Shown here: positions 1-7,345 of the stretch, one piece after another
Layout of the letters: the number at the start of each line of letters is the position of its first letter
Numbering within the stretch: position 1 is the stretch's first letter
Source: Clostridia bacterium
Lineage (GTDB): Bacteria; Bacillota_A; Clostridia; Christensenellales; Aristaeellaceae
Direction: 5' to 3'
NCBI GenBank assembly: GCA_017464225.1
Contig: JAFUDW010000060.1
Span: forward strand, 1 to 19,431
DNA length: 19,431 bases
Program-made: the position numbers and the translations under genes
Notes under the pieces: model-generated
The model's database searches: none
Told to the model about the DNA's origin: nothing
The model's input: the letters and a program-made list of their open reading frames with translations, nothing else

Positions 1-475
1 GCGCGCGGGCGATGGCTACGCGCTGCTGCTGGCCGCCCGAAAGCTCGCTGGGCTTACGGTCCAGCAGCTGGTCGATCTGCACCAGCTTGGCCGCCTCGCG
101 GGTGCGCTCCAGCATCTGCTCCTTGGTCAGTTTGTCCTCGCCCTTCAGGTTCTGCAAGGGGAACATGATGTTCTGCTTCACCGTCATATGGGGATACAGG
201 GCATAGTTCTGGAATACCAGGCCGATGCCTCTGTTTTCGGTGGACAGCTCGGTCACGTCGTCATCGCCGAAAAAGATCCTGCCGCTGGTGGGTTTTTGCA
301 GGCCGCTGATCATATACAGCGTGGTGCTTTTGCCGCAACCGGAAGGGCCCAGCAGGCCGATCAGCTTGCCGTCGGGGATTTCAAAATTGAAATTGTTGAC
401 GGCGATCACTTCCTCGTCGGATTTCTTGTTCCGGCTGGGGAAGGCTTTGGTCAGGTTTTGCAGGACGATTTTCAT
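1..475 (-). CDS. Sugar-type ABC transporter ATP-binding protein (MalK/UgpC/MsmX family), 3' end cut off by window edge
   Basis: This is the nucleotide-binding subunit of a carbohydrate-type ABC importer; it hydrolyses ATP on the inner face of the membrane. The first 158 residues are visible. The Walker A motif GPSGCGKST lies at residues 43-51, the Q-loop glutamine is Q89 in VFQNYALYPHMT, and the signature LSGGQ is at 145-149, followed by QQRVAIARA. Walker B, the H-loop and the C-terminal regulatory domain lie beyond the left edge. The ATG at 475 is preceded by AAAGGAAGG. The RDD gene ends 19 bases upstream, so the two are probably co-transcribed. No permease gene lies beside it in this window, which fits a shared ATPase such as MsmX or MsiK serving several sugar importers. 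It could serve the ATPase-less sugar operon at 4220-11514; that link is inference. Confidence 0.95.
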   Translation of the reverse strand, partial: MKIVLQNLTKAFPSRNKKSDEEVIAVNNFNFEIPDGKLIGLLGPSGCGKSTTLYMISGLQKPTSGRIFFGDDDVTELSTENRGIGLVFQNYALYPHMTVKQNIMFPLQNLKGEDKLTKEQMLERTREAAKLVQIDQLLDRKPSELSGGQQQRVAIARA

Positions 476-494
476 GTGGCATTCCTTCCTTTAC

Positions 495-1256
495 TCAGTA
501 TTCCTGTCTGGCAGCCATTTCGGCGTGCAGCTTTTCCTTGTAATGGATCATGTCCTCATAGGTGTCAAATATCATCTGGCTGGCGTAATCCACCACTACT
601 GTATTTGCCAGCAGGTCGTGGATCATGGCGTTGGTGCGGGTGGAGACCATCACAATGATTTCCACCGCCAGGATGGCGAAGAGCACAATGGGGCCTACGA
701 TGCCGATGGTGCCCCAGAAGATCATCATCAGGATGATGACGGGGATCATGGTTTCAATGGCGAATTTGCCCAGCACCGTGCGGATGAACAGGCTGACGGT
801 GTTGAGCTTTACTCCGTCGCTGCGCATCACTGCCAGGCCGAATATCTTTTTGCCCAGCGTGACGCCGTTGCCAAATTTCAGCGGCAGGGCGAACTCCATT
901 GCCAGATAGCCCGCCAGCAGGCCCAGACTGATGATCAGGATGGTGAGCTGGGTGATCATGTTGTATACGCCCACCGCCGTGCTGTCCGATGAAAGCGCGG
1001 CGTAAGCCTCATCCAGGGCATTCCGCCCATCCTCGTCCAGCGCTTCGTATTCGGCCAGGGGCAAGCGCATATCCACGCCGTAGCGTTCGCCGTAGCGGGC
1101 GTAGGTATCGTCCAGCTTCCGCTGATAGCCGTCGTATCCCACCAGCACCGAGAGCGCCCAGGCGAACAGCACAGACACGATGGACAGCATGATCAAATCG
1201 AAAAGAAAGGCCGATATGCGCTTCCACATGCTTGCTTTCTGCAAATCGTAGATCAC
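495..1256 (-). CDS. RDD-family integral membrane protein
   Basis: This is a 253-residue membrane protein of the RDD family, whose role is poorly defined (some members are linked to ion exchange or stress). The family signature is visible: an Arg/Asp pair in the first helix (WKRISAFLFD, R13 and D20) and a later Asp in NAMIHDLLANTVVVD. Hydrophobic segments lie at about 15-40, 98-120 and 165-205. Between the first and second there is a hydrophilic, acidic, Tyr-rich stretch of about 58 residues (about 41-98), longer than the short loop usual in this family. The start is a GTG at 1256. A strong AGGAGG sits 8 bases upstream, and the first in-frame ATG (codon 10) has no comparable site. An ABC ATPase follows 19 bases downstream. 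Confidence 0.85.
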   Translation of the reverse strand: MIYDLQKASMWKRISAFLFDLIMLSIVSVLFAWALSVLVGYDGYQRKLDDTYARYGERYGVDMRLPLAEYEALDEDGRNALDEAYAALSSDSTAVGVYNMITQLTILIISLGLLAGYLAMEFALPLKFGNGVTLGKKIFGLAVMRSDGVKLNTVSLFIRTVLGKFAIETMIPVIILMMIFWGTIGIVGPIVLFAILAVEIIVMVSTRTNAMIHDLLANTVVVDYASQMIFDTYEDMIHYKEKLHAEMAARQEY

Positions 1257-1317
1257 GCACTTGACCTCCTCGGAATTTGTTTTGTTTCAGGCCGATATAT
1301 ACCGCCTTGTACAATTC

Positions 1318-1346
1318 ATTATACAAAAAAAGGACACCAAAAGCTA
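1318..1346 (-). promoter_or_regulatory. Possible sigma-A promoter for the RDD/ATPase unit
   Basis: The minus strand carries a perfect TATAAT at 1323-1318, about 60 bases upstream of the RDD start. The -35 is weak: TAGCTT at 17-base spacing (1346-1341), or TTGTAG at 20-base spacing. The -10 is convincing; the promoter as a whole is tentative. Confidence 0.45.
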
Positions 1347-1413
1347 CAATGTTACAGGATTTTTAGAAAATTAATAATTTAACAATAAAAGGCCGCTGCA
1401 AAATACGCGCTCG

Positions 1414-1442
1414 TTGCAAATCCCAAAGATCTTTGCTATACT
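1414..1442 (+). promoter_or_regulatory. Sigma-A promoter with extended -10 for the TPR/DUF4037/AraC unit
   Basis: TTGCAA (1414-1419), a 17-base spacer and TATACT (1437-1442) preceded by TGC, an extended -10. Transcription would start near 1449, only about 12 bases before the ATG at 1461, so the leader would consist almost entirely of the ribosome binding site. Confidence 0.75.
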
Positions 1443-1460
1443 GTGCCCGGAGGAAATGCC

Positions 1461-2216
1461 ATGAACCAAACGCAGCATATCAGCGTCCAGCGCTTTGTCG
1501 ATCAGCTGGACCGCTGTTTTAACAGAAACGATATGAAGGCCGCCCGGGAATGCCTGGCCGTGTGGGAAAAGGAAGCCCGGGATATGAACGACGATCGGGG
1601 ATTGCTCACCGTGCTCAATGAAACCGTGGGCTTTTGGCGCCGCGCGCAGAAGAAAGGCAAGGCCATATCCGCCATGCGGGAGAGCCTGGCGCTGGTGGAA
1701 AAACTTGGCCTGGAGCGGTCGCTGTCCGGGGCCACGATATTCATTAACGCCGCCACCACCGTGACCTTTTTCGGCCAGCCCGAGGAGGGATTGGCGCTGT
1801 ATGATCGGGCGGCGGCCTGCTATCAGGCCCAGGGGCAAACCGAGTGCTACGAATACGCCGCCCTGCTCAACAACAGCGCCGCCGCGCTGAACGCGCTGAA
1901 ACGCTATGACGAGGCCGAATCGCGCTGGCGGCAGGCGGTCGAAATTTTAAAGAAAGAAGGCAGGCATGACGGTGAGATCGCCATATCGCTGGTGATGCTG
2001 GCGCACTTGACCTATGACCGGGATGATACCGCCTTTGCGCAGGTGGAGGGGCTGCTGGACGAGGCATGGGAGTACCTGAATTCCGCCAGGCAGCCCCGGG
2101 ACGGCAATTACGCCTACGCGCTGCGAAAATGCGCGCCATCCTTTGATTATTTTCAGCGGCCCGAAGCCGCGCAGGCGCTGCGGGAGGTGGCGAAGGAGAT
2201 TTATGAAGGGTCTTGA
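1461..2216 (+). CDS. Tetratricopeptide-repeat protein
   Basis: This is a 251-residue, all-helical cytoplasmic protein with TPR-like repeats. Examples are residues about 91-124 (ending GLALYDRAAACYQAQG), about 130-165 (AALLNNSAAALNALKRYD, then EAESRWRQAVEILKKEG) and about 172-206. No signal peptide or membrane helix is present. TPR arrays are protein-binding scaffolds; no catalytic domain is visible. The ATG at 1461 is chosen because GGAGGA lies 6 bases upstream; a GTG at 1443 falls inside the promoter -10 region and can be dismissed. Its last 14 bases overlap the DUF4037 start, so the two are probably translationally coupled. TPR proteins next to or fused with DUF4037 proteins are familiar to me from Clostridia, but the shared function is unknown. 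Confidence 0.85.
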   Translation: MNQTQHISVQRFVDQLDRCFNRNDMKAARECLAVWEKEARDMNDDRGLLTVLNETVGFWRRAQKKGKAISAMRESLALVEKLGLERSLSGATIFINAATTVTFFGQPEEGLALYDRAAACYQAQGQTECYEYAALLNNSAAALNALKRYDEAESRWRQAVEILKKEGRHDGEIAISLVMLAHLTYDRDDTAFAQVEGLLDEAWEYLNSARQPRDGNYAYALRKCAPSFDYFQRPEAAQALREVAKEIYEGS

Positions 2217-3120
2217 GCTGGCGAAAGCCTATTATGAAGCGTATGGACTGCCCATGCTGAAGCGGGATTTTGCCGACGTGCGGGAGCGGATCGCAGGCGG
2301 GCTCTGCGGTCATGGCTCGGAGTGCTTCGGCTTTGACGATGCGGTCAGCCGCGATCACGATTTTGAGCCCGGCTTTTGTTTGTGGATCACCGATGAGGAT
2401 GAGCGGGCGTTCGGCTTCCGACTGTTCCGCGCCTACAGTAAGCTGCCAGGGGAGTTTGACGGCGTTCGGGCGCAGAAGAAAAGCCTTTTCGGCTCGGATT
2501 TCAAGGGCGTGCATACGATTTCACAGTTTTATTTCTTTTATATCGGCGATCATGTGCCTAAAACCAACATGGAATGGCTGGGCATCCCGGATACCTATCT
2601 GGCGGAGGCCACTAACGGCGCGGTATTTGACGATCCTTTGGGGGAATTTACCCGCGTCCGCCAGGCGCTGCTGAACCGTCCGGCGGATGTGGAGCTAAAA
2701 AAACTGAGCTCCAGCATTTTTTATATGGCGCAGCTGGGCCAATATAATTATGCTCGCTGTCTGAAGCACGGAGAGCAGGCCGCCGCGGCCTTGGCGCTGG
2801 CCGATTTCTGCCGCCATACCGCCCAGGCGGTTCATCTGTTGAATCATGCTTACGCGCCGTATTATAAATGGCTGTTCCGCAGCATGGGCGCGCTGCCTTT
2901 ACTGGGGGACAGGATGGGAGCGCTGGAAGGCCTGATGGCGGCGCCCTTGGACAGAGAAAAAAATATCCCCGTTGTTGAACGCCTTTGCGCCGATGTGGCG
3001 GACGCGCTGCGCCGCCGGGGGTTGGCCGCCTGCGGCGGCGATTACCTGGAGCCCTATGCCTATGAGGTTGGCGAGCATATCAGCGACGGCGAGCTGCGGA
3101 ATATGCCGGTGATGCTGTGA
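2203..3120 (+). CDS. DUF4037 domain protein (nucleotidyltransferase-like)
   Basis: This is a 305-residue cytoplasmic protein. The N-terminal segment GLCGHGSECFGFDDAVSR followed by DHDFEPGF (residues 33-58) is the DUF4037 signature. It resembles the active site of the polymerase-beta nucleotidyltransferase superfamily, with a Gly/Ser turn (G37, S39) and acidic residues D45, D46, D51 and D53 that could bind metal. The C-terminal half (about 160-305) is helical and Ala-rich. The ATG at 2203 is preceded by AAGGAG and overlaps the end of the TPR gene by 14 bases; an upstream in-frame start at 2143 lies deep inside that gene and is unlikely. The AraC gene follows 17 bases later. The substrate (nucleotide, antibiotic, protein or RNA) cannot be told from sequence. 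Confidence 0.8.
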   Translation: MKGLELAKAYYEAYGLPMLKRDFADVRERIAGGLCGHGSECFGFDDAVSRDHDFEPGFCLWITDEDERAFGFRLFRAYSKLPGEFDGVRAQKKSLFGSDFKGVHTISQFYFFYIGDHVPKTNMEWLGIPDTYLAEATNGAVFDDPLGEFTRVRQALLNRPADVELKKLSSSIFYMAQLGQYNYARCLKHGEQAAAALALADFCRHTAQAVHLLNHAYAPYYKWLFRSMGALPLLGDRMGALEGLMAAPLDREKNIPVVERLCADVADALRRRGLAACGGDYLEPYAYEVGEHISDGELRNMPVML

Positions 3121-3137
3121 GCCGAAAGGAGGAGCAG

Positions 3138-3998
3138 ATGCCCCAGTACAGGGAGGAAATGGAGATTCCCGCCACGCTGGAAATGCACGGCGGGACCGAT
3201 TTCAAGGTGGCCTGGTGCCGCTATGCCTTCGCCGAAAGGGAATCACTGTCCACCCGCAGCCACAAGCACGGGATGCTGGAGATCCATTATGTGCGGTTTG
3301 GGGCGCTCCGGTTCCGGTTTTCGGGATGGCCGGAGATCACGGTGTCGGCCGAGGAGTATATCATCATCCCGCCGGATACCGTGCATGAGATCGTGAATGA
3401 GCATGAGCATACGGTGAAGTTTGTGGCCGGCTTTCAGGAGATCCCGGGACAGGAGAATGCCTTCGGCGGCCTGAAGGGCATGAAGGAGCCCATGGTGCTG
3501 CGAGCGTCCCGGACGCTGGAGCTGCTGGCCGACGCCCTGCTGGAAAAGGAAAACGACACCATGTCCCGCTTCTTTACAGACCCGTATATTGTCAGCAGCC
3601 TGATCTTCGAGGCCATGGAGCGCATGGCTCGCGAAAGGCGCGCGATGCCCCGGGACGTGCGGAACAATGAAAGGATCGGGCAGCTGCTCCGCTATATCCG
3701 GGAGCAGGCGTTCCTGAATATGACGGCGGCCCAGATCGCCGAGCATTTTGATCTGTCCGACCGGCAGCTCAACCGCGTGTCCAAGCGCATGCTTGGAAAG
3801 ACGGTGGCCGATCTGATCAATGAGGAACGGATCCGCAGGAGCAGGATGCTGCTGAAGAATTCCAACTACAGCCTGACCGATATTTCCCTGATCACCGGCT
3901 TTTCGGACGAGTATTCCTTCATCCGCTTTTTCAAACGGTTTTCCGGCATGCCGCCGGGGCAGTTCAGGCGCACCCACAGCCTGGAGGAAAATGAATAA
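3138..3998 (+). CDS. AraC-family transcriptional regulator with N-terminal cupin domain
   Basis: This is a 286-residue DNA-binding regulator. Residues about 15-105 form a cupin-like effector-binding domain (SHKHGMLEIHYVRFG, then IIPPDTVHEIVNEHEH). Residues about 180-280 form the AraC/XylS double helix-turn-helix: first helix pair AAQIAEHFDLSDRQLNRVSK (197-216), second SLTDISLITGFSDEYSFIRF (245-264), then the family tail MPPGQFR. The ATG at 3138 is chosen because AAAGGAGG lies 5 bases upstream; a GTG at 3117 overlaps the previous stop but has no such site. Regulators of this architecture usually sense a sugar and activate an adjacent transport and catabolic operon. The sugar operon begins 221 bases downstream on the same strand, so it is the likely target (inference from position). 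Confidence 0.93.
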   Translation: MPQYREEMEIPATLEMHGGTDFKVAWCRYAFAERESLSTRSHKHGMLEIHYVRFGALRFRFSGWPEITVSAEEYIIIPPDTVHEIVNEHEHTVKFVAGFQEIPGQENAFGGLKGMKEPMVLRASRTLELLADALLEKENDTMSRFFTDPYIVSSLIFEAMERMARERRAMPRDVRNNERIGQLLRYIREQAFLNMTAAQIAEHFDLSDRQLNRVSKRMLGKTVADLINEERIRRSRMLLKNSNYSLTDISLITGFSDEYSFIRFFKRFSGMPPGQFRRTHSLEENE

Positions 3999-4026
3999 TG
4001 ACCTGATTTGACATTTTTTCTGAATG

Positions 4027-4036
4027 TTCAGCTGAA
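4027..4036 (+). promoter_or_regulatory. Perfect 10-bp palindrome upstream of the sugar-operon promoter
   Basis: TTCAGCTGAA is a perfect palindrome about 100 bases upstream of the -35 of the sugar operon, in the 221-base AraC/SBP intergenic region. It could be half of an operator. AraC proteins more often bind direct repeats, so this is a weak call. Confidence 0.25.
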
Positions 4037-4135
4037 GACAATACATGGGAATATTGGCAAAATAACATGTATTTAATGACATATATGAAGGAGGTATGTT
4101 CTTTCGTTTTTTCCATGGGATGTCCTGATCAAACA

Positions 4136-4164
4136 TTGGAATTGTCTGAAAATGGTGATACAAT
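4136..4164 (+). promoter_or_regulatory. Sigma-A promoter with extended -10 for the sugar operon
   Basis: TTGGAA (4136-4141), a 17-base spacer and TACAAT (4159-4164) with TGA immediately before it, an extended -10. The start would be near 4171, giving a leader of about 50 bases before the GTG at 4220. A moderate -35 is what one expects where an activator such as an AraC protein helps recruitment. Confidence 0.65.
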
Positions 4165-4219
4165 GAGGACAATAAAAAAGCCTGATATGTGCAGGCGGAT
4201 AGCAAAAGGAGGGTTTCCT

Positions 4220-5518
4220 GTGAAAAAAACACTGGCTCTTATTCTGGCATGGACGATGCTGCTTTTATGCGGCGTCATGCAGGCGGGGTTGGCGGACGGC
4301 GATATCGTTATCCATGTTTGGGGCGGCATAACGGCGGAGAACGGACCGGACCAGATCTGCGAGAACTTTAACGCCTCCCACCCCGGCTATCGGGCGGAAT
4401 ATACCTATTATACCAACGACGACGCAGGCAACACAAAGCTGGATACCGCGCTGCTCTCCAACGAGATCGATGCGTTTATTTCCCATGACGCCGATCGGTT
4501 TTCCGCCCGCGTGACCAACGGGCTGTGCGTCAAGCTGGACGATTATCTGGCTGCGGCGGGCATCAACGTGCTGGAGGACTTCGGTATGTCCAGCGCCTTG
4601 GTGGACGGCAGCTTCTACGCGCTGGCGGTGACCGATACCCGCGACTTCATCTGGATCAATGAGGACATCTTCCAGGCCGAGGGGCTGGAGATCCCCACTT
4701 CCTGGACCTATGATGAATATAAAGAAATCGCCAAGCGCCTGACCACCGGCGAAAACGAAAACAAGCGCTACGGCACCATGATCCATTACAGCTGGGCCAA
4801 TTCCTGGATGCGGCCTGCCTTCGTGGCCCTGGGTTTCGATGTGTCCAGCGATGAATACGTGTACGATCTGGAAAACCCGTACTTTGCCCGTGCGCTGCAG
4901 CTGCGCTACGATATGGAGGTCACCGATGGAAGCATGGTGCCCACCGCCCTGGCCAAGACCACCGGCCTCACCGTGCAGGGCATGTTCTTGACGGGACAGA
5001 CGGCCATGTTCCACGGCGGCAGCTGGGTGATCCGCTACGCCAAGAACCTGACCGATTATCCCCATGATTTCAAGATCGCCTTCGCGCCGCTGCCTCACTG
5101 GTCTGATACTGAAAACTACTATAACAGCACCATGTCCCTGGGCGAATACATGTCCGTCAGTACCAAGAGCGCTAATCCCGATGCGGCCTTTGAATTCATC
5201 AAGTATTGGGCTACCGACGGTTATTATCCGCTCTGTGCCGGCGGCAAGGTGCCCGCCTGGGTGCATGCCGATATGGATCAGGTGCTGGGCAATCTGATAG
5301 GCGGCAACGCGGCGGATATATTTGATATCGATACCGTGAAGCAGGTGCTTTTCGGCAAGCAGAATTACTTTACCGTGCCGGTGGTGGCGGGACGCAGCGA
5401 GGTGATCTCGGCCCTGTCCATCGAGGCGGATAAGTATTTCGCCGAGGAGCAGAGCCTGGATGAAACGATCGCCAACATGAAAGACGCTGCTCGGAGCGTG
5501 CTTGATTCCTATCGCTGA
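4220..5518 (+). CDS. Extracellular carbohydrate ABC transporter solute-binding protein
   Basis: This is a 432-residue family 1 solute-binding protein that captures the substrate outside the cell and delivers it to the two permeases downstream. Residues 1-25 are an export signal: VKK followed by a long hydrophobic core and GLA before D26. The mature part shows typical features: DIVIHVWGG at the start, SNEIDAFIS, then TSWTYDEYKEIAKRL, GMFLTGQTAMFHGGSWVI and SVSTKSANPDAAFEFIKYW. The GTG at 4220 is chosen because AAAGGAGGG lies just upstream and the signal peptide then begins at residue 1; the longer reading from 4067 would bury it. Oddly, the only Cys in the signal (C17) is preceded by LLL rather than a small residue, so a standard lipobox is missing and the protein may be released by signal peptidase I. 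The ligand is unknown. Confidence 0.93.
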   Translation: MKKTLALILAWTMLLLCGVMQAGLADGDIVIHVWGGITAENGPDQICENFNASHPGYRAEYTYYTNDDAGNTKLDTALLSNEIDAFISHDADRFSARVTNGLCVKLDDYLAAAGINVLEDFGMSSALVDGSFYALAVTDTRDFIWINEDIFQAEGLEIPTSWTYDEYKEIAKRLTTGENENKRYGTMIHYSWANSWMRPAFVALGFDVSSDEYVYDLENPYFARALQLRYDMEVTDGSMVPTALAKTTGLTVQGMFLTGQTAMFHGGSWVIRYAKNLTDYPHDFKIAFAPLPHWSDTENYYNSTMSLGEYMSVSTKSANPDAAFEFIKYWATDGYYPLCAGGKVPAWVHADMDQVLGNLIGGNAADIFDIDTVKQVLFGKQNYFTVPVVAGRSEVISALSIEADKYFAEEQSLDETIANMKDAARSVLDSYR

Positions 5519-5527
5519 GCCATGGCA

Positions 5528-5556
5528 GGGGCCTCCGTCCTCCGGGCGGGGGCCTC
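5528..5556 (+). promoter_or_regulatory. Intercistronic GC-rich hairpin between solute-binding protein and permease
   Basis: GGGGCCTCCGTCC (5528-5540) pairs along 13 bp with GGGCGGGGGCCTC (5544-5556), including three G-U pairs, around a TCC loop. No U-tract follows, so it is not a normal terminator. Such hairpins after solute-binding-protein genes usually protect the upstream transcript from 3' decay and reduce permease expression. This is a role by analogy; the structure itself is visible. Confidence 0.7.
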
Positions 5557-5585
5557 GATTTATACAAAAAAAGGAGGAGCCGACG

Positions 5586-6491
5586 ATGCGAAAAAAACGA
5601 AGCGGCCTGAACAACGAAAACCGGTTGGGCCTGTTTTTCATGCTGCCAAGCCTCGTGGGCTTCCTGGCGTTCACGCTGATCCCTGTGCTCCTTTCTGTGG
5701 GGATCAGCTTTACCTCCTGGGACATCATCAGCGGCATCGGCAATATCACCTGGATCGGCATGGACAACTACGCCCAGATGCTCCGGGACAGCTACTTTAT
5801 CAAATCGCTGCAGAACAATCTGTATTACACGGCGGTGTTCGTGCCCGCCACCATGGCCCTGGCCCTGCTGCTGGCTCTCGGTCTCAAGCGGCGGCCCTAT
5901 GGGCAGAACGCGCTGAAGGCCCTGTTTTTCATCCCCTATATCACCAATATTGTGGTGGTCTCCATCATCTGGATGGCCATGCTGCAGCCCTATTCTGGCC
6001 CGGTCAACAAGGCGCTGTCGGCACTGGGCGTAGCCAAGCCGCCCATGTGGCTGACCAAGCGCGTCAGCGCCATGCCCTCCATCATTCTCGTTAACGTCTG
6101 GTTTAACGTGGGATATGCCATGATCATTTTCCTGGCCGGGCTCCAAAGCATCCCCGGCGAACTCTATGAGGCGGCGGAAATGGATGGCGCCGGCCCCTTT
6201 CGCCGGTTCGTGAACGTGACACTCCCCCTGCTTTCGCCCACCACGTTTTTCATCCTCGTGACCACGATGATCAATTCCTTCAAGGTCTTCGGAACGGTGA
6301 ATATCATGACCCAGGGCGGGCCTTCGGGCGATGCCACCACCGTGCTGGTGTTCCATATCTATCGAAGCGCCTTCCGGTATTACAAAATGGGATACGCTTC
6401 AGCCATGTCCATCGTGCTGTTCCTGATGATCTTCATCGTCACCATGATCCAATGGCAGGGACAGAAAAAATGGGTCGGCTACAGCCTTTGA
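5586..6491 (+). CDS. Carbohydrate ABC transporter permease 1 (MalF/UgpA type)
   Basis: This is a 301-residue inner-membrane permease, one half of the translocation channel. About six hydrophobic helices are visible (approximately 15-40, 78-100, 112-134, 165-186, 216-236 and 270-289). The cytoplasmic EAA loop that docks on the ATPase is at 193-216: LYEAAEMDGAGPFRRF followed by VNVTLPLL. A conserved TQGGP segment follows at 242-246. The ATG at 5586 follows AAAGGAGGAG; an upstream in-frame start at 5502 lies inside the preceding gene. It pairs with the second permease 14 bases downstream. Confidence 0.95.
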   Translation: MRKKRSGLNNENRLGLFFMLPSLVGFLAFTLIPVLLSVGISFTSWDIISGIGNITWIGMDNYAQMLRDSYFIKSLQNNLYYTAVFVPATMALALLLALGLKRRPYGQNALKALFFIPYITNIVVVSIIWMAMLQPYSGPVNKALSALGVAKPPMWLTKRVSAMPSIILVNVWFNVGYAMIIFLAGLQSIPGELYEAAEMDGAGPFRRFVNVTLPLLSPTTFFILVTTMINSFKVFGTVNIMTQGGPSGDATTVLVFHIYRSAFRYYKMGYASAMSIVLFLMIFIVTMIQWQGQKKWVGYSL

Positions 6492-6505
6492 GCGGGAGGA
6501 AAAAG

Positions 6506-7345
6506 ATGAAAAGGACAGCTTTCCGCGCCGTCAGGAAGCGCGCCGCTGTGTCGGCGGTGATGTGGGCCGCCGGCCTGCTCATGATCTTTCCGCTGCTTTG
6601 GATGGTATCCACCTCCTTCAAGATCGAGGCGGAAGTGTTCAAATTCCCCGTGGAATGGATCCCCGCCAACGGCACGCTCAAAAATTTCAGACAGGTTTGG
6701 CTGGGCAAATACGATTTTTTCCGGTATTACGGCAATTCGCTCCTGGTAACGGGCGTCACCGTGCTCCTTTCCCTGGTGGTCAACACCACGGCGGGCTACG
6801 CTTTCGGACGGATCCGGTTCAGAGGACGCGACGCGCTTTTCCTGGTCTATCTGTCGGCGATGATGATTCCCCAGCAGGTCACGCTGATCCCCCGCTATAT
6901 GATTTTCCATTATATGGATATTCTGGACACGCACTGGAGCTTGATCCTGCCGGGGATGTTCAGGGTGATCTGCGTGTTCCTGATGCGTCAGTTTTTCATG
7001 CAGATCCCCTATGATTATACCGAGGCGGCCCGCATCGACGGGGCCCGGGAGCTGACCATCTTTTCGCGGGTGATCCTGCCTATGGCGAAGCCTGCGCTGA
7101 TCACCACGGTCATCCTGGTCTTCACCTGGAGCTGGAACGATTACGAGGACCCGCTGATTTTCCTGATCACCGAAAAGCGCTTCACACTGCCGCTGGGCCT
7201 CAATCATTTCAAGGATGAACTGGGGATCCAATACGGGCCGCTGATGGCGGCTTCGCTCAGCTCGATCCTTCCATTGGTGATCGTGTTCCTATGCGGACAG
7301 CGGGCGTTTATTGAGGGCTTGACGAGCGGAGGCGTAAAGGGATGA
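6506..7345 (+). CDS. Carbohydrate ABC transporter permease 2 (MalG/UgpE type)
   Basis: This is a 279-residue inner-membrane permease, the second half of the sugar channel. It has a hydrophobic helix at about 15-35 followed by the MalG-type WMVSTSFKIEAEVF segment, further helices at about 80-100, 110-128, 145-162, 190-210 and 245-263, and the EAA loop at 171-193 (YTEAARIDGARELTIFSRVI, then LP). The ATG at 6506 is preceded by GGGAGGA; an in-frame ATG at 6452 lies inside the first permease. The stop codon overlaps the next start in an ATGA arrangement, so translation into the oxidoreductase is probably coupled. Confidence 0.95.
   Translation: MKRTAFRAVRKRAAVSAVMWAAGLLMIFPLLWMVSTSFKIEAEVFKFPVEWIPANGTLKNFRQVWLGKYDFFRYYGNSLLVTGVTVLLSLVVNTTAGYAFGRIRFRGRDALFLVYLSAMMIPQQVTLIPRYMIFHYMDILDTHWSLILPGMFRVICVFLMRQFFMQIPYDYTEAARIDGARELTIFSRVILPMAKPALITTVILVFTWSWNDYEDPLIFLITEKRFTLPLGLNHFKDELGIQYGPLMAASLSSILPLVIVFLCGQRAFIEGLTSGGVKG

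Noticed and set aside
4008..4036. Perfect TTGACA at 4008-4013 as a promoter -35
   Set aside because: No acceptable -10 at 16-19 bases; the spaced position reads GCTGAA.
4096..4128. Ten-codon leader peptide after AAGGAGG (ATG at 4096)
   Set aside because: The binding site is only one base from the ATG and it lies upstream of the predicted transcript start.
4067..4219. Upstream extension of the solute-binding protein to an ATG at 4067
   Set aside because: It would add 51 residues before the signal peptide and cover the promoter; the GTG at 4220 has AAAGGAGGG upstream.
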